Counted from the stretch's first letter, positions 9,905 to 22,293 are shown. The stretch: 64,000 bases of DNA from Aegilops tauschii subsp. strangulata (GCF_002575655.3 NC_053037.3:139201207-139265206), one strand, 5' to 3'. Notes: generated by a model not told the origin, from the sequence alone. Numbers and translations are program-made.

Positions 9905-11974
9905 TCAGGGAGGGGACCTCCCCTTGCGTCTCTGGCTATTACCCTGTGAACTGGCGTTGGCCACGAACTCTAGGCTGCCATCGGCCTTACGCTTGCCACC
10001 TCCTTGGTTCCCCGGGTTATGCTGAGGACCCTTGCCATTGCCATTCTTCTTTCCCTTCCCTGTCCTTTCATCATCTGAAGCGGGGTCCTTGGTACTATCA
10101 GAATCGGCGTACTTGACGAGAGCCGCCATCAGCGTACCCATGTCATTGCAGTCGCGCTTAAGCCGCCCGAGTTTCATCTTCAGGGGCAGAAAACGACAAT
10201 TTTGCTCCAACATTAAGACTGCAGAGCCGGCATCCATCTTATCCGATGAGTGTATGATCTCTTTGACCCGGCGAACCCAATGTGTCGTAGACTCACCCTC
10301 CTGTTGCTTACAGTTAGTCAAATCCACTATTGACATAGACTGTCTACAGGTGTCTTTGAAGTTTTGTATGAACCGGGCCTTCAGCTCAGCCCAAGACCCA
10401 ATGGAATTCGGCGGTAGCCCTTTCAACCAAGTGCGGGCAGTCCCATCTAGCATCATGGTGAAGTACTTGGCCATTGCCGCTTCACTGACCTCCAGCAGTT
10501 CCATGGCCATCTCGTAACTTTCGATCCAGGCTGCGGGTTGTAAGTCAGCCGTGTAATTAGGCACCTTCCTAGGGCCTTTGAAGTCCTTGGGTAGACGCTC
10601 ATTGCGGAGAGCTGGCACTAAACAAGGGACACCTCCAGTCCTGGTAGGAATACCCACGTTGATGAAAGTCGTCGGATAAGCCGGGGGAGTCTGGTAAGCC
10701 GTCAACTGAGGCACCTGCTCCGCCTCTTGCCGCGCTCTGTCTTGGTCTGCTACGTGAAAGGCTCCGTTATGAGCCGGGCCATGGCCAGGGGGCGGGTCAT
10801 GGCGTCGGACATTACTTGAGCCGGTCGCTGAGACCATGTGTCTGCTGTAACTCGGGCTCCGGCCTGGACGAGGGGTCGAGTGGATCCTGTCCCGGCTGTA
10901 AGAGTACGCCTCTTGTTGCGCCAGTGCTGTCTGAAGGAGTTCCCTGACCCGGCGGGTTTCAATAGCCGTCGGAGAGTTGCCGTCAATTGGGAGTGCCGCC
11001 AGCCGCGCTGCTGCGGCGACCATGTTCTCCAGCGGGTTAGCATAATGACCCGGTGATATTGGCACATACTGAGGCGGGGCAGGGCTCACCCGGGGAGGCC
11101 CCATCACTTGCGGCTGAACAGGGGTCCCAGACCTGGGCAATATGATCCCTGGCGGGTTACTAGACCCTGCACCTGGCGTGTTGAAGAGGTTTCGAGGGTC
11201 GTAGACCGGAGGGAGTCGAGATTGGGCCTTTTGATGCCTCCTTCTCATGACCTCATTGGACGCGTTCTGATCCATCGTGAGCCGGAAGGACTGCGCCTGA
11301 ATCAACTGAGTTTGGGCGTCGAGAGCCGCCCTCTCCGCAGCCATCCTGATCCCTTCCGCTGCCAGATCCTCTTTGGCTTTCACGAGATCTAACTTTAACT
11401 GCGCCACCTCCGCGTCATGCTGAGCTTGATCCGCCGGGTCAACCGTGGTGGTCAACAGGACTGTCATCTTGTCCGTGAGATCCATCAGTACCTGAGCCGG
11501 CGAGGGCACCGGGTTTCCCGCCCCAGCAGCAGGGTTCTGAACAGGCTGCGCACCGGCCATGAAGATTCCGACCCGGCTCGGCGGCTCAAATGGGTCCGGA
11601 ATACTGTCACCATCGGAACAACCCATGAGCCTGCCATCTTGAAGTTGATACAACGAGTTTGACTCATCTGTGGATGACTCGCCGTCAGAGCCGGCGGCCG
11701 TCTCATCACCAGATCCAGATCTATCAGAGTGCCCTCCATGGACACATCCCACAAAAGCATGCTTCAAGGCAGGCAGGGCCCGGGCGGGTCGTGCGCGCTG
11801 GGCCATCTCGATGAGATCGGCACAGAGATCCGGCTCAGGGCCCGGCTCACCCATCTTGCCAATGAAAACATGAATTCCGCCGAAGGGGACCCGGTATCCG
11901 TACTCGATTGAGCCGGCGTCGGAGCCCCAGCTTGTATCGTCGATGTAGAGCTTGCCGCGATGACTCTTGGTCAT
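9905..11974 (-). pseudogene. T1 gag
   Basis: The open frame runs from the primer binding site region; the first internal ATG is at 11974 (MTKSHRGK). The N-terminal half is acidic and low complexity. The retrotransposon gag core (WIESYEMAMELL, TARTWLKGLPPNSI, SWAELKARFIQNF, ESTTHWVRRVKEI) lies at about 10600-10200. It ends at TGA 9905-9907, most simply a CGA-to-TGA change at a CG site, after which the same frame continues. Capsid formation is the family role. The true start is uncertain because the frame also extends into the LTR. Confidence 0.83.
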
Positions 11975-12042
11975 CCGGCCCACAGCGTATCCCTTGAGCC
12001 CTTCGAAGCTGCCCTTCAAGAACTCAAATCCACCGTGCGCTG

Positions 12043-12060
12043 GCCCCACGGTGGGCGCCA
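12043..12060 (-). other. T1 primer binding site
   Basis: On the minus strand TGGCGCCCACCGTGGGGC begins two bases after the LTR end at 12063. T2 has the same 18-base site at 36361. A tRNA 3' end is the expected partner; I cannot say which tRNA. Confidence 0.75.
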
Positions 12061-12062
12061 AC

Positions 12063-12581
12063 TGTCGTGGAATTGTCACGGCAAATGTCCTCAAGCTAGG
12101 ACTTAGTCGTGGAGCCATCGCCGCTAGGAAGCTTGAAAGGGTTAAACGGGACAAGGAACACGAGGGTTTATACTGGTTCGGCCCCTTACGGTGAAGGTAA
12201 AAGCCTACGTCCAGTTGAGGTGGTATTTATTAGGGTTTCGATGACCAGGGAGCTTAACTGCTATGCCTGGCTCTTGATAAGATCTTTCTTGTCCCTAAAC
12301 CGCTGCCGGGTCGTCCCTTTATATAGAGAGGTTGACGCCCAGCAGCTCTCAGAGTCCCGGCCGGCTCATAAGAGTGTCCGGCTCGGACTCTCAACTATTC
12401 TTGCCTTACACTACAAGTTCTACCATAATGATGGTTGCAACTACGGGCCTTAAGCCATATCCGGGTCTTAAGCCCACCTTTGGCCCACCGTCTTCAAGCT
12501 TGGCGCTGGGCTTCAGGTGATGACCCTTATGAGTAACCCGGCCACACCGGGCGGGTGACTCTAAGGTTTATATCCTCAACA
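12063..12581 (-). repeat. T1 5' LTR, 519 bp
   Basis: The LTR is bounded by TG...CA on the minus strand: it begins TGTTGAGGATATAAACC at 12581 and ends CCACGACA at 12063, next to the primer binding site. It is the only full LTR of this element in the window. Its first 65 bases match the copy at the left edge. Confidence 0.9.
12317..12329 (-). promoter_or_regulatory. TATA box of the T1 LTR
   Basis: CTCTATATAAAGG on the minus strand lies mid-LTR and is the likely promoter for gag-pol transcription. The transcript would run through the antisense gene in the opposite direction. Confidence 0.6.
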
Positions 12582-14150
12582 CCCTCGAAATCACTTCTAT
12601 CTTTGCTTTGCTAGTTGTTCGCTCTATTTGCCATGCTGCGCTACCTACCACTTGCTATATCATGCCTCCCATATTTTCCATGTTAGCCTCTAACCATCCT
12701 TTCCTAGCAAACCGTTGTTTGGCTAAGTTACCGCTTTTGCTCAGCCCTTCTTATAGCGTTGCTAGTTGCAGGTGAAGTTGAAGTTTGTTCCATGTTGGAA
12801 CATGGATATTTTGGAATATCACAATATCTCTTATTTAATTAATGCATCTATATATTTGGTAAAGGTTGGAAGGCTCGGCCTTATGCCTGGTGTTTTGTTC
12901 CACTCCTGCCGCCCTAGTTTCCGTCATGCCGGGATCATGTTCCTTGAGTTTGCGTTCCTTACGCGGTTGGGTGATTTATGGGACCCCCTTGACAGTTCGC
13001 CTTGAATAAAACTCCTCCAGCAAGGCCCAACCTTGGTTTTACCATTTGCCACCTAAGCCTTTTCCCTTGGGTTTTCGCGAGCCCGAGGGTCATCTTATTT
13101 TTAACCCCCCCGGGCCAGTGCTCCTTCGAGCGTTGGTCCGAACTGAGTAGACTGCAGGGGCCCCTCGTGGAAACTCGAGGTCTGGTTTTACTCATAGGAT
13201 GTCTCATCTGGGGTGCCCTGAGAACGAGATATGTGCAGCTCCTATCGGGATTTGTCGGCACATTCGGGTGGCTTTGCTGGTCTTGTTTTACCATTGTTGA
13301 AATGTCTTGTAAACCGGGATTCTGAGACTGATCGGGTCTTCTTGGGAGAAGGTTTATCCTTCGTTGACCGTGAGAGCTTATAATGGGCTAAGTTGGGACA
13401 CCCCTGCAGGGTATTATCTTTCGAATGTCCGGTTGTAGAGAACTTGTCACTTGATCAATTAAAATACATCAACTGTGTGCGTAGCCGTGATGGTCTCTTC
13501 TCGGCGGAGTCCGGGAGGTGAACACGGTTCGATTTATGCATGAACATAAGTAGTTTCAGGATCACTTCTTGATCATTTCTAGCTTCGCGACCGTTGCGTT
13601 GCTTCTCTTCTCGCTCTCATTTGCGTATGTTAGCCACCATATATGCTTAGTGCCTGCTGCAGCTCCACCTCATTACACCATCCTTTCCTATAAGCTTAAA
13701 TAGTCTTGATCTCGCGGGTGTGAGATTGCTGAGTCCTCGTGACTCACAGATTCTACCAAAACAGTTGCAGGTGCCGACGACGCCAGTGCAGATGACGCAA
13801 CCGAGCTCAAGTGGGAGTTCGACGAGGAACGTGGTCGTTACTATGTGTCTTTTCCTGATGATCAGTAGTGGAGCCCAGTTGGGACGATCGGGGATCTAGC
13901 ATTTGGGGTTATCTTATTTTCATTTGGATTTGACCGTAGTCGGTCTATATGTGTGGATTTTGGATGATGTATGAATTATATTTATGTATTGTGTGAAGTG
14001 GCGATTGTAAGCCAACTCTCGTTATCCCATTCTTGTTCATTACATGGGATTGTGTGAAGATGACCCTTCTTGCGACAAAACCACAATGCGGTTATGCCTC
14101 TAAGTCGTGCCTCGACACGTGGGAGATATAGCCACATCGTGGGCGTTACA
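12582..14150 (+). repeat. K 5' LTR, right part
   Basis: It aligns with 22375-23867 of the 3' LTR. Differences include about 290 bases present here near 12970-13255 but missing from the 3' LTR, about 37 bases missing here near 13425, and a SINE present only in the 3' LTR. It ends GGGCGTTACA just before the primer binding site. Confidence 0.92.
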
Positions 14151-14152
14151 AG

Positions 14153-14168
14153 TTGGTAATCAGAGCCA
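14153..14168 (+). other. K primer binding site
   Basis: TTGGTAATCAGAGCCA resembles the initiator-methionine tRNA site TGGTATCAGAGC with one extra A. It starts two bases after the LTR end, as expected for chromoviruses. Confidence 0.65.
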
Positions 14169-15307
14169 TCCCCGACTTAGGAGCCCCCTACTTGATCGAA
14201 TCGCTGGCGTTGTTGAGTCTAGAACAAAAATGTTTTGAGTCTTAGGATTATATATATCGGAGAGTAGGATTCTTTTTACTCCTCAGTCCCTTCGTCGCTC
14301 TGGTGAGGCCTCCTGACGTAGAAGTTTTGACTCTTCTCTCCTCAAATTTCACTATAAAAAATTTTAGGATCACGCGGATATCTTGGAATCGTTCCGATGG
14401 TTTTGTGATGAGAACATTGTTCTTGGTGCCTCCTGACATTTAGGGGTTGTGGCAGTGTCCCGGGGAGTTGAGCTCCGAGGTGTTGTCGTCACAATTTTAT
14501 CGTTGCAGTTCTGGAATACCCGAGTTTCGCCGACATCGAAATCTCTTTTATGCAGTTGTTGGTGAGATCACCTTGACGCCACCCAGTACTGGGGCGGGAG
14601 TTCGGGAGTATTGCCATAACTCGTATAACGGATGCTTTTCGAAGGTTGAGGTACATGATTTCCGAAGGTTTCTTGGTTATGTGTTGAAGGATGGATACAG
14701 CTGGATCTAGGTTTTGTTAGTTTGGGTGATATATTTTGTGTCCCCTGTATCCCTAACACCTGATTGGATAACCAAAAAGTTTCGGGAGTTTATAAGTGGG
14801 AATTCAAGTAGCTCCTAGGATATCTTTCCGACAGACGCATGATATGAGATTGGGGTTCGACGTCTAGTGGTCCGCCTTTCCACGGTTGGTTTTACAGTGG
14901 TCTCGTAGTGTCTTAAAGAGTCCTTGGCTATACCGACTCGGGGATGCTTCGTATGTCATGTGCACTGCCTTGTACATGATGGTGCTATACGATCGAGCCC
15001 GTGTGGGCCCCACCACGAAAACTTCGGACGAAAGCTCTATCATATGTTTGTTCCGGCTTATTCTGCAAGCCAATTCTTTGTTTTCTTTTGAATTGTGGTA
15101 TTCGAGTTGCTTCGAAGTCAAATGTTGATTCCATACCTTTTTCTAAGTGGCTTCTCAACTTATGGAAGTGTGACGATTTACTATGGAATTCATTCGTTCA
15201 TCCTCGTTCGAATGTTTATTGTGAAGACTATATGTTGCAATTTCTATCCGTTGATTCAATTTGCATATCTGTCTATCAAGATGCTAACGGATGTCACCTT
15301 CTTCAGG
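14169..15307 (+). other. K untranslated leader
   Basis: About 1.1 kb between the primer binding site and the gag start. Only short, unrelated reading frames are seen. It probably holds packaging signals, but none can be pointed to from sequence. Confidence 0.6.
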
Positions 15308-16264
15308 ATGGCTCCGCCAACGCGTCAGAATCCGGATCGCAATGATGGGAGTCAGGCGAACCCTCCGCCACCACCTCCGCCTCCGGAGGCATGGCAAGCG
15401 ATCATGGCAGCCATCAACGCCAATGCTCAGATGATTCTGCAACTCTTGCAAGAACGCACCCAAGGGCAAGGCAATCGAGGAAATCAAGGCCAAGGCAACA
15501 ATCAGCCTCACTTCACTACCCTCAACCAGCTTCTCGCAAATCAGCCCAAGTCTTCCAGCTACTGTGCTGAGGCCACAGATGCCGATGATTGGCTCGTGGA
15601 CATCAACAAGCATTTTGAATGTAGCAATGTCAGGCCTGGGGACTTTGTCAAGTTCGCTTCTTTTCAACTCAAGGATCAAGCTGTCGAGTGGTTTCAACAA
15701 TACAAAGATTCCAGAGGAGGTCGTGTGATTACCTGGGATGATTTCCTCCGAGACTTCAAAGCTCACCATATTCCACAAAGTGTTGTTGAGAGTAAGCGTG
15801 AGGAGTTCCGCAATCTCAAGCAAGGCAGCATGTCCATGTATCAATACAATACTCAGTTTCATAAACTTGCTCGCTTTGCTAAACAAGACGTTCCTGATGA
15901 AAAGAGCATGATCTATCATTTCAGAGGTGGCCTCAGAGAAGATCTGCAATTACCTCTCGTGCTTTTTGAGCCGACCAAGTATGATGATTTCTACAATATG
16001 GCACTGAAGCAAGAGGCTGCTCAGCTCAAGTGTGAGGCTTCTAAGAAGAGAGTCAGGGACGCAGTTCAGTCTTCTTCTTCCTCACTAGTGGCTGCTAAGC
16101 AACAGAAGTTCTGGTTGCCTCCTCCTCCTCCGTTTCGCCAGCCTTACCAGCAGAAGAACAAGGCCATGGATCTTCCCACTCTTCCAACCCTGGCTATCAG
16201 AACAAGTCTCAGAATCAAGCTCCAAAGTCGAATGCTCCTTATCATTGTCCACTCTCAGAGGTGA
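15308..16264 (+). pseudogene. K gag (capsid part)
   Basis: The start MAPPTRQNPDRN is chosen because the preceding frame shows no gag similarity. A proline run and Gln-rich stretch come first, then the retrotransposon gag core (DADDWLVDINKHFE, AVEWFQQYKDSRGG, WDDFLRDFKAHHIP, EFRNLKQGSMSMYQY). An indel near 16165-16185 shifts the frame: the nucleocapsid zinc knuckle is read in another frame from 16261. The frame ends in about 30 missense residues and a stop at 16264. Confidence 0.85.
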
Positions 16265-17625
16265 CTTGCAACAAGTGTCAGCAGAAAGGTCACTATGCTA
16301 ACAAATGTTTCAACCAAAGGCGCCTTCCGCCTCCTCCTCCTGTGAGATCTTCCAGCAATGCAGTGGTCAAGCATAATCCCAAGTCTGCAAAGGTGAACAT
16401 GATGAATGCAGCTCAAGCAAAGGAATCTACTGATGTGATAATGGGTAATCTCTTAGTTAATGATATTCCTGCAAAAGTCTTATTTGATACTGGTGCATCA
16501 CATTCTTTCATGTCATACCCATTTGCATCGAAGCACAATGTTGACACAGAGATTTTATCCAAAGTTATGCAAGTTGTTTCTCCGGGAAAGCTTTTGACTT
16601 CTAGTTTGGTTGCTCCCGATGTTTCCATCAAGATGGGAAACTATAAATTTCTGTCTTCTCCAATTGTTCTTGGTGACTCGGATATTGAACTTATTCTCGG
16701 GATGGACTGGCTTTCTAAGCACAAGGCTCAACTTGATTGTGCTGCCAGGGAAATTCAATTGACACACTCTTCCGAGGATGTTATCATTTATGCCGCTCAT
16801 GATGAAACCATTCGGTTGTTTTCTCTCAATGAGAAGGGCGAATTGAATGCCATCTCTCAGATTCCAGTCATTTGTGAGTACCAAGATGTCTTTCCAGAAG
16901 AGCTTCCGGGTATGCCTCCTCACCGGCCAGTTGAGTTCGTTATCGATCTTGAGCCTGGCACGGAACCCGTTTGCAAGCGTCCTTACAAGCTTGGACCCAA
17001 GGAGCTGAAGGAATTGAAGAAACAGCTCGATGAACAAGAGCGTCTGGGTTTGATCAGACCGAGTTCATCTCCATGGGGTTGTGGTGTTCTTTTTGTCCAG
17101 AAGAAGGAAGGCACGGAACGACTTTGTGTCGACTACCGTCCATTGAACAAGAAGACAATCAAGAACAAGTATCCACTTCCCAACATCAATGAGCTATTCG
17201 AGCAACTCAAAGGTGCTAAAGTATTCTCCAAGCTTGACCTTCGTATGGGTTATCATCAGATTCGCATTCGTGAAGAAGATATTCCCAAGACAGCATTCAG
17301 AACAACCTTTGGTTCTTATGAATATATTGTCATGTCTTTCGGCCTTGTCAACGCTCCTCCAACATTCTCTCGGATGATGAATTTCATCTTCAACCCCTAT
17401 ATCAATGAATTCGTCCTGGTGTATCTTGATGATATCTTGGTCTTCTCCAAGAATAAGAAGGATCATGCCAAACATTTGCGATTGGTGCTCGACAAGCTCA
17501 GAGAGTATCAATTCTATGCAAAGTTTTTAAATGTGAGTTTTGGCTTGATGAAGTTCTTTACCTTGGTCATATCATCTCTGCCAAGGGCATCGCTATTAAT
17601 CCCGAGAAGGTGTCCGCAATTGTGA
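16186..17625 (+). pseudogene. K nucleocapsid knuckle, protease and reverse transcriptase
   Basis: This frame carries the zinc knuckle [14 protein letters not shown], then a retropepsin with DTGA at 16486-16497 ([11 protein letters not shown]) and ILGMDWL. The reverse transcriptase follows with [26 protein letters not shown] and YLDD at 17422-17433. A second indel near 17525-17530 (after EYQFYAKF) ends the useful frame; the following residues to 17625 are out of frame. The catalytic motifs themselves are intact. Confidence 0.87.
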
Positions 17626-18113
17626 ATTGGGAACCTCCTCAGAATGTCAAGCAGCTCCGCAGTGTTCTTGGTCTTGCAAGCTATTGCCGAAGATTCGTTG
17701 AGAATTTCTCTAAGATTGCAAAGCCTCTTTCCAACCTCCTCCGGAAGCATGTGAAGTATATCTGGTTTGCTGAGTGTGACGTTGCTTTCAACACTCTCAA
17801 AGAGAAACTAGTCACAGCTCCTGTCTTAACTCCTCCTGACGAATCCAAGCCATTCGAAGTTTTCTGTGATGCTTCTCTTCAAGGTCTCGGTGCTGTATTA
17901 ATGCAAGAAAAGAAAGTTGTGGCCTATAACTCTCGTCAGTTGAAGCCCATCGAAAAGAACTACCCCACTCACGACCTTGAGTTGGCGGCAGTTGTCCATG
18001 CATTAATCACATGGAGACATCTCTTGTTGGGAAGAAAAGTGGACATATTCACCGATCACAAGAGTCTCAAGTACATCTTCACTCAGCCCAACCTCAACCT
18101 CAGGCAGACTTGA
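17530..18113 (+). pseudogene. K reverse transcriptase end and RNase H
   Basis: Continuation after the frameshift: [21 protein letters not shown] (RT thumb), then an RNase H domain ([42 protein letters not shown]). TGA at 18111-18113 stops it; relatives have an arginine codon here, so CGA to TGA at a CG site is likely. The same frame resumes directly after the stop. Confidence 0.85.
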
Positions 18114-19289
18114 TGGGTCGAAATGATTCAAGAGTACAATCCGAGTATTGGGTATACTCCAGGCAAGGCCAATGTCATTGCAGATGCTTTGAGCAGGAAG
18201 GCTTATTGCAACAGCTTAATTCTCAAGCCATTCCAACCAGATCTTTGTGAAGCTTTCCGCAAGCTGAATCTCCAAGTTGTTCCTCAAGGCTTTCTTGCCA
18301 ACCTCATAGTCTCTCCTACTTTGGAAGATCAAATTCGTGAGGCACAACATCTGGATACCATGGTGAACAAGGTGAAATGTGGTATCGACAAGGGTCTTTC
18401 CAAATACAAGTGCTATCGCATTGATGATAGAGACACTTTATTCTTCGAGGACCGGATTGTGGTTCCTAAAGGTGATCTAAGGAAAGTCATTATGAACGAG
18501 GCGCACAATTCTCTTCTTTCCATTCATCCTGGAAGTACGAAGATGTACCATGACCTCAAGCAGTCGTATTGGTGGACTCGAATGAAGCGAGAAATCGCTC
18601 AATTCGTGAATGAATGTGATGTCTGTCGAAGGGTGAAAGCAGAACACCAACGACCAGCTGGTCTCCTCCAACCTCTTGCTATCCCAGAATGGAAGTTTGA
18701 TCATATCGAAATGGACTTCGTGACTGGTTTTCCCAAGTCCAAGCGCGGAAATGATGCTATCTTCATTGTCATCGACAAGCTTTCTAAAGTGGCTCATTTC
18801 CTTCCAATCAAAGAATCTATCACAGCAGCTCAGTTGGCAGAGCTATACACCTACAGGATTGTCTCCTTGCACGGCATTCCACAATTGATTTCCTCAGATC
18901 GTGGAAGCATCTTCACTTCTAAGTTTTGGGACTCCTTTCAGAAGGCCATGGGCACCAACTTTCGCTTCAGCACAGCTTTCCATCCTCAAACTAGTGGCCA
19001 AGTCGAGCGAGTCAATCAAATTCTTGAAGATATGCTCAGGGCTTGTGTCATTTCCTTTGGCATGAAATGGGAAGATTGTCTTCCATATGCCGAATTCTCC
19101 TACAACAACAGCTTCCAAGCGAGTTCGGGCAAGGTCCCATTCGAGATTCTCTATGGCAGAAAGTGTCATACTCCTCTCAATTGGTCAGAGACTGGTGAAC
19201 GCCAACTTCTTGGCAATGACTTAATCACAGAGGCTGAAGAAATGTGTAAAGTCATTCGTGAAAATCTCAAAGCCGCGCAATCACACTAG
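18114..19289 (+). pseudogene. K integrase
   Basis: It begins with the RNase H tail (ANVIADALSRK). The integrase zinc finger follows (H-x-H near LLSIHPGSTKMYH, then CDVCRR), then the core with D in EMDFVTGFP, D in SSDRGSIF and E in SGQVERVNQI, so the DDE triad is kept. TAG at 19287-19289 breaks the frame, most simply from CAG; the same frame continues with KSYYDSKHRD. Confidence 0.87.
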
Positions 19290-19754
19290 AAGAGTTACTA
19301 TGATAGTAAGCACCGTGATGTGGCTTTCGAGATCGGAGACCATGTCTACCTCCGCGTCTCTCCAATGAAAGGCACTCGTCGCTTCGGTATCAAAGGGAAG
19401 CTTGCCCCTAGATACGTGGGTCCTTTCAAGATCATTGGCAAAAGAGGCGACCTCGCCTATCAACTTGAGCTTCCTTCCAACTTCGCGAACGTGCATGATG
19501 TGTTCCACGTGTCACAGCTTCGCAAGTGCTTCAAGACTCCTGAGCACACCATCAACTTCGAAGAGATTGACCTCCAAGAAGATCTGTCTTATCATGAGCA
19601 CCCCGTTGCTATTCTTCAAGAAACTGAGCGCAAGACTCGCAACAAGTCTATCAAATTCCTGAAAGTGAAGTGGTCGCATCATTCCGACCGAGAAGCCACC
19701 TGGGAACGCGAGGACCACCTCCGTTCCGAATATCCAGAGTTCTTTCAGTCCTAG
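19290..19754 (+). pseudogene. K integrase C-terminus and chromodomain
   Basis: The frame runs past the amber codon. It holds the GPY/F-like module (KLAPRYVGPFKIIGK, LAYQLELPS, VHDVFHVSQL) and a C-terminal chromodomain (FLKVKWSHHSDREATWE). Chromodomains steer integration of chromoviruses towards particular chromatin. It ends with a normal stop at 19752-19754, 36 bases before the 3' LTR. Confidence 0.85.
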
Positions 19755-20321
19755 ATCTCGGGACGAGATCCTCTCGTAGTGGTGGAGTGTTGTAACACCC
19801 CGGATGTAACTTTCAATATTTGTAACTCCAACTCTTGCCATTTTCGGCTATGTGTTATGATATTCCCTCCGTGGTTGGGTTTTGTCTTCGTTTTGCTTTT
19901 TGTTCATGTCATGCATTTCATATCATGTCATCATGTGCATTGCATTTGCATACGTGTTCGTCTCTTGCATCCGAGCAATTTCCCCGTTGTCCGTTTTGCA
20001 ATCCGGCACTCCCACCTCCTCCGGCGCACCCCTCTTGTTTCGTTTCATGAGCGGGTGTTGAATGTTCTCGAAATGGACCGAGTCTTGCCAAGTGGCCTTG
20101 GTATACCACCGGTAGACCACCTGTCAAGTTTCGTTCCATTTGGAGGTCGTTTGATACTCCAACGGTTAACCGGGTAACCGCAAAGTCCTTTTGTGTTGCA
20201 GCCCAAACCCCCTCCAAAACAGCCCAAAACCCCTCTAAGTCTCTTCCATGCTCTAGGTCGTTCGATCACGATCGTGCGGGCGAAAACCGTGTTCAATTTG
20301 GAGTCTCCTAGCTCCCTCTAC

Positions 20322-20330
20322 CTATAAAAT
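20322..20330 (+). promoter_or_regulatory. TATA box of the K LTR
   Basis: CTATAAAAT is followed by a C-rich stretch and a plant-leader-like AAAACCCTAG. A very GC-rich, CCG-repeat leader comes next. The equivalent site of the 5' LTR is outside the window. Confidence 0.6.
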
Positions 20331-20390
20331 CACCTCCCCCTCTGAAATATTCGCGGTGCAAAACCCTAGTCCATTTCCCCTCTCCGCGGC

Positions 20391-20830
20391 CGGACGCGTT
20401 CGCCGCCGCCGCCCTCAGCCAGTCTCAGCGCGACACGTGGCAGCCGTACCCCGCGCCGCCCACGGCCCGCCGGGCCCGTACGCAGCCCCCGCGGCCTGCG
20501 CCTCGCCCGCGCCCGGCGCCTCCCGCGTCGCCGCCGCCTGCCTTCGCCCCGCTCCTGCGCCTCCACCACGCGCCGCCGCCCTCCGTCCGCCGCCGCACGC
20601 CGCTCCCCGCCATCCGCCCGCGCCGCCGCCTCGGTGCCCGCGTCCGCCGCCGCCCGTCGCCCGGAGCTCGCCGCCGTCCGCCGCCTTCCCCTGCTCCGGT
20701 CGCCGCCCCGCCGTCCCCCTCCTCTCCGGGCCACGCCTCCCTCCTCTACTCCGGCCGCCACGTCTCTCCAGCGAGCTCGAGCCTCGGCCTCGGCCAGATC
20801 CGATCGAGTCAAGCCACGGTTGACTTCTCC
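20391..20830. other. GC-rich leader segment in the K LTR
   Basis: About 440 bases of very high GC and CpG content just after the TATA box. It is open in several frames on both strands only because of its composition; it contains no ATG on the plus strand. It reads like the GC-rich 5' leader of a grass gene. Its end has a possible weak donor near 20818. Confidence 0.5.
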
Positions 20831-22293
20831 CCTCTCCCAAATTTCTCCGTCCTTTATTTCTTACATAATATGCCTCTGTTCATCGTATCATAACTCTCTG
20901 CATATAGCTCCGTTTTGTGCGTGTAATATATCAAAATGTTCGTATCTAGATGCTCTTCATTTTGTTCTATTGCACCATGTTCATTTGAGTCCATATTGAT
21001 GCCCAAATCTTTGGTGCAAGAGTGCTAGTTGCTGTGATCTGCTGTTACTTAGCAGATCTTGGTGATTTGTTATTTTTGTTGCTATTGATGGGTGCATCTT
21101 ATGGGCATGAGCTCTACATGTGTTTTGATGTATGCCAGGTCATCTTTACAGAGGTGTATGCCATGTATTTTTTGTGATCTCTGTGGTTACTAGCACAAGC
21201 ATGCAAACTAGGCTTCGTGATGTTTCTGATTTCAGAGACAAGTCTGTGACTGTTGTTAGTTTGTTGCTATGTATCCTTGTGGCTACTGAGAGATCCATGC
21301 TTATTTTGGTGATATTCAGTAAGGATGTTTTGTAAATTTAGTTGTGCTCTATCCATCCATGCCCCTATTTGCAATTATGGAGTGACCTAGCATGACTCAA
21401 CCTTGCTCTACTTTTGCTATAAAATATTTCTGGCAGATTGTTTACGTGCTATTCAATTTTGCCAAGCTTGTTTTAGTTGATCCATACATGCTATGTATTT
21501 GCTCTTGCCATGGATAGCTTCACAAACATGCCATCTTTATGTATGTATGCTTGTTTTGTCATTTATTTCCTTGTGATGAGTGAATCAAGCTCACCAAGTC
21601 TGAAACCTGTTAACGAAACTTGCTATGTTTACATGGTTGCCATCATATCTTCTGATCCTTTTTGTCTTATGGTTGGTAAGGGACTTTTGTTCTATGCATT
21701 TAGTAGATTCATGCCATGCCTTGATTTTCTATGTTAGGTTCATGTAGCATGTGTTTTTCTTACTCTGAACATTGCTACCTGATGCTGTTTCTGCCATGTC
21801 CAGTAATTTCACCAAGTCTGTGAAACTGATATCTTTTGCACTTTTGCCATCCTTGTTTGAGCCTGTTATGTTGTGATCTAGCCGTAGCTCAGTGTTCATC
21901 TTTTGTCAAGCATCTCCTTTATATTACTGCCATATGATTTTTTGCTATATTGGAGTGCTGTAGCATAGTTTCTTGATGTATTCTAAGTGCTATCATGCTG
22001 TTAATCGCAGAATCGTGTCATTCTGGTTTTGCTTGCCATTTGCAAACCGTGCATCCGTTTCCGGTGATCTTTATATCGATTTCAACCGAAATCATCTCAT
22101 CTTTCCAGTGGCATGCTTGGTTTGCCAAGTTACTGCCTTGTTCATCATTTTTCCTCCGGAGCACGCATATGCATCTCATACCACATCTCGCATATCATAC
22201 ATGTTTTGCATCATGTTGTTTGTGCATTTCTCGTGATTGATTGTGGTTCCGTTCCTTGTGTTCTTGTTTTGGGTAGAGCCGGGAGACGAGTTC

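Larger units (their letters stand above)
1..12581 (-). mobile_element. T1: Tat-lineage Gypsy LTR retrotransposon with antisense gene
   Basis: A nearly complete Ty3/Gypsy element read on the minus strand: 5' LTR at 12063-12581, primer binding site, gag, protease, reverse transcriptase, two RNase H segments and integrase down to 5591, then a plus-strand gene at 1131-4569 and the first 65 bases of the 3' LTR. The order PR-RT-RNH-INT is Gypsy. The second RNase H domain and the antisense ORF are hallmarks of the plant Tat lineage. It is inserted in the 5' LTR of element K, because the base after 12581 continues K LTR sequence that is uninterrupted at 22375 in the 3' LTR. The right copy of the target duplication should be CCCTC (12582-12586); the left copy lies outside the window. 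Confidence 0.9.

Noticed and set aside
15284..15949. 221-codon minus-strand frame opposite K gag
   Set aside because: Shadow of a clear gag on the plus strand.
20356..20840. Long open frames on both strands in the GC-rich part of the K LTR
   Set aside because: Open only because of extreme GC content, no ATG on the plus strand, low-complexity Pro/Arg/Ala/Gly products on all frames.
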